From Eutypa lata (lineage: Eukaryota > Ascomycota > Sordariomycetes > Xylariales > Diatrypaceae): a DNA stretch of 64,000 nt. Positions within the stretch are counted from its first letter, which is position 1. Each line of letters opens with the position of its first letter. Location: NCBI GenBank assembly GCA_022661535.1, contig JAKULF010000015.1, forward strand, positions 310,001 to 374,000. The letters are read 5' to 3'. The position numbers were made by a program, and so were the translations under genes. Shown in pieces: positions 56,201-64,000 of the stretch. The notes under the pieces were generated by a model that was not told the origin of the DNA, did no database searches, and saw only the letters and a list, made by a program, of their open reading frames with translations.

Positions 56201-59200
56201 TCGAACAGGGCGAAGAGAAAGCTGGATCTGAGCCATCGGGAATCCGTCTCCATCACGAATCTTATAGAGATAGGGCCACACTCTGCATTACAGGGACCGG
56301 TGCGTGATGCCGTACAAGCTTGGACTCCACCAAACCATGAAATCTCATACTGTCCTACGCTAGTCCGGGGAAAGTCAGGAACGCATACGATACTTGAAGC
56401 AGCAGGCAGGCTTCTTTGCTGTGGGTTCAGAGTAAACCTAGTACATGCAAACAACGTCTCGGGGACTCACGGCGGGTCTTTCATGACTCTACCGCACTTA
56501 CCAGAATATCCATTCGATCACTCACAAACCTTCTGGTACGAACCGCGTATCAGTAAGAACCTACGGCTACCATTCCAGCAATATAATACGGAGTTTCTAG
56601 GACTACCAGTGGCCGACTGGAACCCACTGGAGCCACGCTGGCGGAACAACCTCAAGATATCGTCTATTCCATGGCTTGGGGACCACAAGGTAATGTCAAT
56701 TCGCCGCCTGATGAATGCTTGCTGACTTTCTAGATTAACGGAGCGATTCTATTTCCTGCTGCTGCAATGCTTGTGATGGCTATAGAAGCCATCACGCAGA
56801 TGTCTCCGGGACGTGAGATCAAGGCTTACGAAATTAGGGAGGTCGAATTACTCTCAGCGTTGACTATTCCACTAGAAAATGACGGCGTTGAGGTACAATT
56901 CTGCTTGAAACGAGACCTGGACTTATCAAATACAACAGACTCTCGGGCAACATTCTGTCTCTTCAGATGTCACGACAGCAATTTCACGGAAGTTTGCCGT
57001 GGCTCTATAAAAGCCGTACTTGAGGAACAAAGTCATGGGGACTACACGGAAGAGGAGGACCACCAAATTAAGCGCGCAACCGACATAGCCACCTCCGTGA
57101 AGCATTCCTACACGGTCGAGAGGGGCTCAGATGAAATATATGCCGAGTTGCGCAAGAATGGATATCAATACGGCCCGTCATTCCAGAGTGTTGAGCGTGT
57201 ACAGCGAAATGCTACTGGCCAGGCAGTGGCGGACGTATCACTTCAAAGACCCCCCACAAGCCCCAACTCGGGAACCCCATCAGCCATTCACCCCTCTACA
57301 CTAGATTGCATTTTACAATTGATTCTGCCAGCAGTCGCAGGTGGCGGGGGAGATAAGGTTGCAACTTGGATTCCTACGTACATCTCGAAACTATGGATTT
57401 CTAGGACCGGTTTTGAAACATCTTCCGGACGAGTCAAAGTACACGCATCGACCCAGTCCCGGAACTCTCGTCTGTCCGTGTCAGCCATGCATGCCATGAA
57501 TCAAGACGGCAGCGCCCGACTACTACACGCAGACGGTATCGAGAGTACCGTGGTTTCTGAGGATCAACAATTCCAGGGGGGTGAATTGTCCCAGTTACCC
57601 GTCAAGCGGCTATGTTACGACCTCATCTACAAGCCAGACCTTAGTTTGCTCGACACAGAACAGGCTATGCGGCTTTTGCGTGAGCGTGCTCCACAAGAGC
57701 CTGATCCAACGGAATTCCTTCACAAGCTAAAGCTGTACACACTAGTGGCTCTCTCACGTATCGCGGACACAGTTTCAGAAGCAGAAATACCGCTGGAACC
57801 GCCATGCCTCCAGAAGCAGCGCAGGTGGATACAGAGAACTGTCGATTCGGCTAAGCAGCAGTCGCCGCCGGGAATACCTTCTCATTGGCTTGAATACACG
57901 GAATCATCTAAATTTGAGGAGTTACGTGATAGTCTGAAAGGTGCAGGCCGACTTGGGGAGATATCTGTCCGGTTTGGGACCAATGTGGCGGATATTCTAC
58001 GAGGACGCACCAGTGCACTCCAGGTGCTCGAGGAAAATAACATACTCCTCGACGACTATCAGCTGTTTAGCGCAGGAGCCAAATATCTTGCTCCCTTGGG
58101 ACGCTATATTGAGCTTCTAGCTCACAAGAATCCTGGAATGAGCATCCTAGAAGTGGGAGCTGGTACTGGAACATTTTCGAAATACGTCCTGAACGTCCTG
58201 ACCACGCCCACATCGAATGGCCCATTTTGCCAGTTTTCCCGCTACGACTTGACCGATACCAAGCCAGAAGTACTGGACAGAGCCGCAAAGGAGTTCGACT
58301 ATTTACCCAAACTCAACTTCCGCGCGCTGGATATTAACGAAGACCCTAGCGAACAAGGATACGAGAAGCATTCTTACGACATCGTTATAGCTGCTAATGT
58401 TAGTGAACAAACCGTCTTACTGAAAAGTATTTGACCTTTAGCTAACCTCTCGAGTTAAACAGGTACTCCACATAACAAAATCACTAAGGTCAACACTGAA
58501 GAACCTTCGTCAGATACTACGAGTGTACGTTAAAATCTTTGTTGGAGGTCAGGGCGCAGGGTGCTAACAGAAGCGACGACAATAGCGGGGGCAAGCTGAT
58601 CTTGGTAGAACCTACCGAGCCCACATCCATGGTGGCACAATCAGTCTTCGGCTATCTACCAGAGTGGTGGGAAAGTGAGTATCTCACCCAAACGGTGAAA
58701 ACATCCAGCTGAAGTGAAATCTAGGCACGGAAAGTTGGAGACAAGAGAGTCCATATGCTACAGTAGCGCAGTGGACACAGGAACTGGAAGACAGTGGTTT
58801 CACCGGGGCCGATTTGGCTTTAAAGGACTATGAGTGTGTAGAGAACCAGACGGAGACTGTGCTGATATCCACAGCTGGGGACGCACCACATCTGTCGGAG
58901 AATAGCTACACCACCAAAGATCAGAGCAGCACTGTAATTATCACCGGCTGGGGGAAGCCATCAGATTCGCCACTAAGGAAGGCTGTAATGTCGACCGTCG
59001 GAAAGTTTGGCCTTCCAAAGGTACAGTCGGCTACTTTTCACGAATTCGCTGACCTAGAGGGATGGACAAACAAACTCGTTCTCATCATCCAAGGCCACGA
59101 ATGGCCGTCCCTCTGTAACTTGAGTGCCGATGAATACTCTGCCCTTCATTCGACCTTGAACAAATCCAAATACATATTATGGCTCTCAGAGATGTCTTCG

Positions 59201-61970
59201 CAGCCTGAGGAAATGCCATCAACAGGACTTGTGCAGGGTCTCGCAAGGACACTACGGATGGAACGGCATGGGCTGGTTTTTGTGACAGTGGCCTTGGATC
59301 TCTCACTCCCAGATGCCTTGGCAGGAAATATTGAACAGTCGATGCAGAACTTCATGGATGGGGTAACATCAGGCATGTACGAACGAGATTTGACCCAGGT
59401 CGGAGAATTTCTCCATATACCTCGAGTGTATGAGAGCGACGACTTGAATCAAAAGATGCAGGGGCTCTCGTCTGCCTCCATCAACCCACGAGAGCGTTTC
59501 GGGGACCACAATCTCAAGCTGAAGATCCGTCAGCCCGGCCTCCTAGACACGCTTTACTTCGAAGAAACATCCTACTCGAAACCACTCGCTGCTCAAGAGA
59601 TCGAGGTCAAAGTGAAAGCCATGGGGGTGAACTTCAAAGACTGCCTCCTGGCTTTAGGTCGCGTTGCGGAAAACTACATCGGGAACGAATGCGCCGGCAT
59701 CGTGACCGCGACTGGCCCGGGCTGCAAATCAAAGCCTGGCGACCGAGTCCTCTTATGCGGCCAGGACACCTTTCGTTCAGTAGTTCGGTGTCAGGAGCAA
59801 CTGGCTGGACGAATACCAGCAGAGATCCCGTTCGCCCATGCGGGCGCGTTGGCGACCAATTTCATAACTGCGTACCATTCATTGGTCCACATTGCTAGGC
59901 TTTCGGCGGGAGAATCTGTCCTCATCCATTCAGGCGCTGGCGGAACAGGGCAAGCCGCAATTCAGATCGCTCAACACTGCGGCGCGGAGATATTTACTAC
60001 CGTCGGCTCATCTAGCAAAAGGGATTTGCTGATGGCCCACTACAACATCCCAGCCAGGAATATCCTCAACAGCCGGAATCTTTCGTTCGCCGAAGGTGTC
60101 CAACGCCTGACAGGCAACAAGGGCGTGGATGTCGTCCTGAACTCCCTAGCCGGCGACTTCCTGAAGGCGTCGTGGGAGTGTGTCGCACCATACGGGCGCT
60201 TCGTCGAGATCGGGAAAAAGGACATCTTCTCCCATCAGAAGCTTCCCAGTAAGTAATTTTCGGGAGTTATTGGCTGCCCTATGTAGCCAGTCCAAGTGCT
60301 GGAAGTTACTCAAAGGGGCATGCTCGGGAGCCAGAACTCCTCACACACCCCCCGACCTCGTTGAGATACCTCAATTGAGCAATTACTAACTCAAGATGGT
60401 GCAGTGTTCCAGTTCGCGCGGAATGTGTCATTCTGTGCGGTAGACGTGGGCGAGATGACGGTCGAGAAACCGGAGCTCATTCGCAAGTCGCTCGAGCCCG
60501 TTCTCGACCTTTTTGACCAGGGTCTCTTACGGATGCCCTTTCCGATGAAATCGTTCCCTGTATCGGATATTGAGAGCGCTTTCAGATATCTGCAAACTGG
60601 TACTAATGCAGGTAAGGTGGTCGTTGAGGTTGATGACGATGATGTTGTTCCTGTAAGCAACCGATTCCACTTAATTAACCCCTAAAGGTCAAGACCCTTT
60701 GTGTGTAACTTTATTTTCCTAACGTGTATATTCAGGCCATTATCAATCAACAGGAATTTTGGAAGTTTGATGCCGACAAGACTTTCGTCATCGCAGGCGG
60801 CCTTGGCGGGCAAGGTCGGAGCATTGCCAAGTGGATGGTCGCCAAAGGCGCTCGTAATCTGGTACTTCTCTCCCGCTCTGGGCTACATAGCAGCAGGTTA
60901 CTTTCGTTTGTAGAAGAGCTGCGCCGTGGTGGCGCGACGATCTACTCTCCCAGATGCAATATCGCCAACGCGGCGTCTGTCCAGGAGGTAGTGGCTTACT
61001 GCGAAGCTCATCTGCCACCAATCAAGGGCTGCATTCAAGCGGCAATGGATATAAAGGTAAGACTTCACGGCAACTCGTTCCTGGGGGGCGAGCTGAGCTA
61101 ACATCGTGTTAGGACGGCGCCTTTGAGAATATGAGTCACAGGGCGTGGACCGCGTCGCTGCAGCCCAAAGTCCTAGGGTCGTGGAACCTACATCGACTGC
61201 TCCCGCGAAACCTCGACTTCTTCATCCTCTTCTCCTCTATTTCCGGCATCATCGGCGCCCAAGGCCAGGCTAACTACGCAGCGGGGAACACCTTCCAGGA
61301 CGAGTTGGCCCGGTTCCGGCTGCACCGAGGGGAGAAGGCAGTCGCCTTGGACCTGAGCATCTTGGCGGAAGAGGGTTACGTTGCTGAGAACAAAGGCATA
61401 TTCGCGCGGCTGTCCATCAAGCAGGCCCTCTCTATGTCGCAGTCCGACGTGTTCTCTCTTCTACAACACTACTGCAGCAACAGCGGGAGCACTCTTGTAG
61501 ATCCCACGCGCCCCTCGCAACTCGTCTTAGGCCTGGAGCATCTCGGAGATGTCATAGGTCGTGGAGAAGAGGTGGCCGGGTGGATGCAGGAACCAATGTT
61601 CGCCAACCTCCACCAGGTAACCAGAGGATCATCCTCGTCGTCTGCAAACGACGACACTGGTGGGGCTTCGAAGGAGCATGACTATGTATTAATAAGCCAA
61701 ATCCAAGCCGCCGAGTCGCTAGCAGAAGCCGCAGAAACCCTGGCTCACGGGTTAGCAGCTAAGCTGTCTAAAATTCTCTCACTGCCAACGGATTCGTTCG
61801 ATCACTCGCAGCCGCTTCATACCTACGGCGTAGACTCTCTCATCGCGGTGGAGCTGCGGAACTGGTTCCAGAAGGTGTTGAAGATGGATATTGCCGTCTT
61901 TGAGATACTGGGAGGCGCAACGGCCATGACGCTGGGTCGAACTGTAGCCGAAAAGTTGCGCCAACAGTGA
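53206..61970 (+). CDS. Highly reducing polyketide synthase, KS-AT-DH-MT-ER-KR-ACP
   Basis: Fourteen exons read through without a break to 2612 residues: 53206-53442, 53549-53693, 53779-54047, 54096-54526, 54588-54744, 54807-55452, 55503-56689, 56734-58398, 58463-58524, 58586-58674, 58725-60248, 60405-60652, 60736-61056 and 61113-61970. It is an iterative type I enzyme that builds a reduced polyketide from malonyl-CoA. The ketosynthase has Cys196 (DTACSSS), His330 (EAHGTGT) and His370 ([10 protein letters not shown]). The acyltransferase has Ser675 (GHSSGE). The dehydratase has His1023 (LGDHK) and Asp1215 (HPSTLDC). The methyltransferase has ILEVGAGTG near 1495-1503. The enoyl reductase has GAGGTG near 2033-2038. 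The ketoreductase has GGLGGQG near 2241 and Tyr2382 (NYAAGN). The carrier protein has Ser2569 (GVDSL). No thioesterase or reductase follows the carrier, so release must come from another enzyme, most likely the neighbouring FSH1 hydrolase. The start ATG at 53206 has context CAACCATGG. Confidence 0.95.
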
Positions 61971-62905
61971 CGAAACGAAGGTTGCTACTACATTACATAC
62001 TTACGTACTCAGATAGAACAATGGCTGGCAAGTGCTAGACTTGATATATCATATAGTCCTAACCAATAGCTCGTGTCTACCGTGTGAATTCTATGTCCTT
62101 TGCTATAGAGTTGTTAGACTTTGGCGAGAACTTGTCGTCAGTAGGAGAATAGTCAATAAGGCAAGAAACAGTGATTCGTTATACGGAGTGTATACACTGC
62201 AAAAGCCAATATACGCACCAGACAGCCACCTCTGGTGGACCTCACTTGGCTTAAATCTCGGGATATGTACATTTGTGCGAGTGAATGTACGTTTGGGAGG
62301 GTTGACACACAGTAAGGGTGAAGAATCAAGTGCTTACGTGAGTAATAAGATATAAAGTGTAATCGGAACATGCCTTGTGGCTCGGCTGCGCGTCATTGAG
62401 ACGATCGAGATATTGATATATTATTGGACACGACCGGCTTGGCTAACAACTTAGTAGCTGGACTAATCTCGATGTCGTCAGTGTTAGTGCCTGTAGACTA
62501 CGTAACTGGGAAAGTCGGCGGCCGCTAGGCTGGCTGACAAATACGACTAAATCGACGACAACAACGGGAGCCCGGTGTCTCCGTCCGTCCTTCGACACTT
62601 CACCAGGTGTTTGACGTAAATAAGCCAAAAGATACATCTTGTGGTCAAAAAAGAAAAAAATACGCCTCAAATTATAAGAAGAACAGTTTCAGCTACAAGT
62701 TCCCATGGCACCAGTATGTGACTCACATCAGAGGGCATCAATTCAGAGTCCATATCGTTCGTACAAGCATTAATTAAGTAACATCTATTGTTCATGTGTC
62801 CGCTATCTCCGCAGGGGTATATGTATGCAATGATGATGGTCTCGCTCCCTCTGCGTCTCCCTGTCTTCCTCTCCTAAATAACGCGAAAAACACATATGAA
62901 CCCAC
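61971..62905. other. Convergent intergenic region, right border of the PKS cluster
   Basis: About 930 nt between the convergent PKS and OPT transporter genes. No coding exon, tailoring enzyme or regulator seen. Confidence 0.55.
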
Positions 62906-64000
62906 TCAGCAGTACCCCATAGGGCAGCCAGCAGCCGTACCGTAGACGTCACCAGAGACGTTCGCAATCTGCAGAATAGCGCCAATGACACCGCCCAGAC
63001 CCTCACCGGCAATCAAGCCGGCCGCCACAGCGTAGGCGTAGAGGTCGAAGGACGAGAGCTTCCACTTCTTCCAGACGAAGGCGAGCGTGGCGCCGAACAT
63101 GGAGGCGGTGGTGAAGACGGGGTTGGGCAGGACGAACGACAGCGCGATGGCGCCCCAGTTGGGGAGGTACTCGCGGTACTTCTCGCGCGGGCCCACCAGG
63201 TAGAAGTGCCGGAACACCACCTGGCACACGCAGAACACCCCCATCACGATGGAGAAGATGCCCGACGTCAGCGGGATCGACACGTCCGGGTCCGTGACGG
63301 CCTGCGCCACGGCCGCCCACGCCGCGACCGACGGCACGGCGAAGGCGCAGTGCTCCGCCTGCCCGTCCGTGATGCAGGGGTATGCCGTCGTGAAGAGCAC
63401 GAAGAGTCCTATTTTATGGAAAGTTGCGGTTAGCTTTTTCTGTTCTCTACATGTTTCTATACTTGTATCTCGCAGAAGCACATTACAGTTACGAGATTCG
63501 AAAGAAAAAAAAAAACTTACCAGGTGCGAGGAAGACGGAAATCAAACTACCAATGGCTTGCGCGTGCCATTGCTTGATGGGCGGGGTGCCCAGCAAAAAT
63601 CCAGTTCGGAAATCGCTCGTCAGCGACGTGGCGACGTCAGCAGCACCGGAAGCCAGACCACCGGCGACGAGGTTGATGCGCTGCGCATGCTTGATGGAGT
63701 ATCCCTGGTTCGCGGTAGCACCGCCGAAAATAAGCTGACTGGCTTTCGAAGCAGCCGTCAGAGGGGTCTGATCCGTCACAGCACCTATCTGGATAGCCAG
63801 GAAGGAAAACATGAAGGCGAGGACGCAGGCCAGGATGGTCAGGCCGGGGTTCATGCCCCATTGGTAGTGGAAGATAAGGATACCAGCGACAATGGTAACG
63901 ACGAGACCGCTGGACCACATCCAGACGCGGACCTGGTCTTCAGGTCTCGCAGGATCCTCAACCATGTCCTCGGCACCCTTGACCTCGGTAGCGGCCTTCC
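62906..64000 (-). CDS. OPT-family oligopeptide transporter, C-terminal part
   Basis: Two exons seen, >64000-63521 and 63408-62906, with a 112-nt intron (GTAAGT..AATAG). The frame is open at the window edge, so the N-terminal part lies beyond it. About 327 residues are visible, with seven or so hydrophobic segments. Recognisable OPT-family parts include MNPGLTILACVLAFMFSFLA, HAQRINLVAGGLASGAADVA, then DFRTGFLLGTPPIKQW and LPNWGAIALSFVLPNP. OPT proteins are proton-coupled importers of small peptides, glutathione or metal chelates at the plasma or vacuolar membrane. The GTPPxxQ segment fits the fungal OPT/YSL-like group rather than a bacterial type. It is convergent with the PKS and most likely lies outside the cluster. 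The stop at 62908-62906 follows a Cys-rich C-terminal end (GCPMGYC). Confidence 0.9.

Noticed and set aside
53206..61970. PKS broken by frameshifts
   Set aside because: Every frame change coincides with a GT..AG pair of intron size and restores conserved sequence, so these are introns.
63003..63320. Open frames opposite and out of frame with the OPT gene
   Set aside because: Shadows in GC-rich coding sequence; the OPT frame carries the membrane helices and family motifs.
1..64000. CRISPR arrays, bacterial operons or ribosomal RNA genes
   Set aside because: No regularly spaced repeats or rRNA sequence were seen, and all genes look eukaryotic.

Overview
The window is nuclear DNA of a filamentous ascomycete (Pezizomycotina). 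Protein-coding genes are split by 45-120 nt introns with GT..AG ends and CTAAC/CTGA-like branch sites, there are no operons or ribosome binding sites, and the families present (fungal Rrb1, SNF2-RING helicase, highly reducing polyketide synthase, fungal rhodopsin-domain protein, FSH1 hydrolase, OPT transporter) are fungal. The frequent GGTA/TACCTAGG microrepeats between genes suggest a Sordariomycete, but nothing here fixes the genus. All exon structures were read by hand from splice signals and reading-frame continuity and have no transcript support.

Layout. 0.2-10.4 kb: ribosome-assembly WD40 protein Rrb1, a secreted type-B carboxylesterase, an F-box-like protein, the decayed remains of two oxidoreductase genes (a GMC oxidase tail and an FAD monooxygenase), a secreted nucleoside hydrolase and an EthD-domain protein. 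11.8-21 kb: a kinase-like gene with a suspicious in-frame stop, a small membrane protein, a 9-exon Rad5/Rad16-type SNF2 ATPase with an embedded RING finger, and a delta-12 type fatty acid desaturase. 21-29.7 kb: a gene desert of about 8.7 kb holding an extremely AT-rich island, a TA-flanked Tc1/mariner-type MITE and a 504-bp hAT-type element with a perfect 8-bp target duplication and an AT-rich (RIP-like) interior. 29.7-45.5 kb: an HSPA12-like Hsp70, a small secreted six-cysteine peptide with the CS-alpha-beta (defensin) cysteine pattern, a coiled-coil protein, a Cupin_5 protein with a signal-like N-terminus, a D-2-hydroxyacid dehydrogenase and a large low-complexity nuclear-type protein.

46.3-62 kb looks like a compact reduced-polyketide biosynthetic cluster built from two divergent pairs. 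A DHA2-type MFS exporter faces a rhodopsin-domain membrane protein, and an FSH1-family serine hydrolase faces a 14-exon, 2612-residue highly reducing PKS (KS-AT-DH-MT-ER-KR-ACP, every visible catalytic motif intact, no thioesterase). The PKS and hydrolase share a 691-bp intergenic region. By analogy with LovB/LovG and Bref-PKS/Bref-TH, the hydrolase probably releases the chain in trans and the MFS protein exports it. No pathway-specific transcription factor, P450 or other tailoring enzyme is visible inside these limits. A partial OPT oligopeptide transporter closes the window and runs off its right end.
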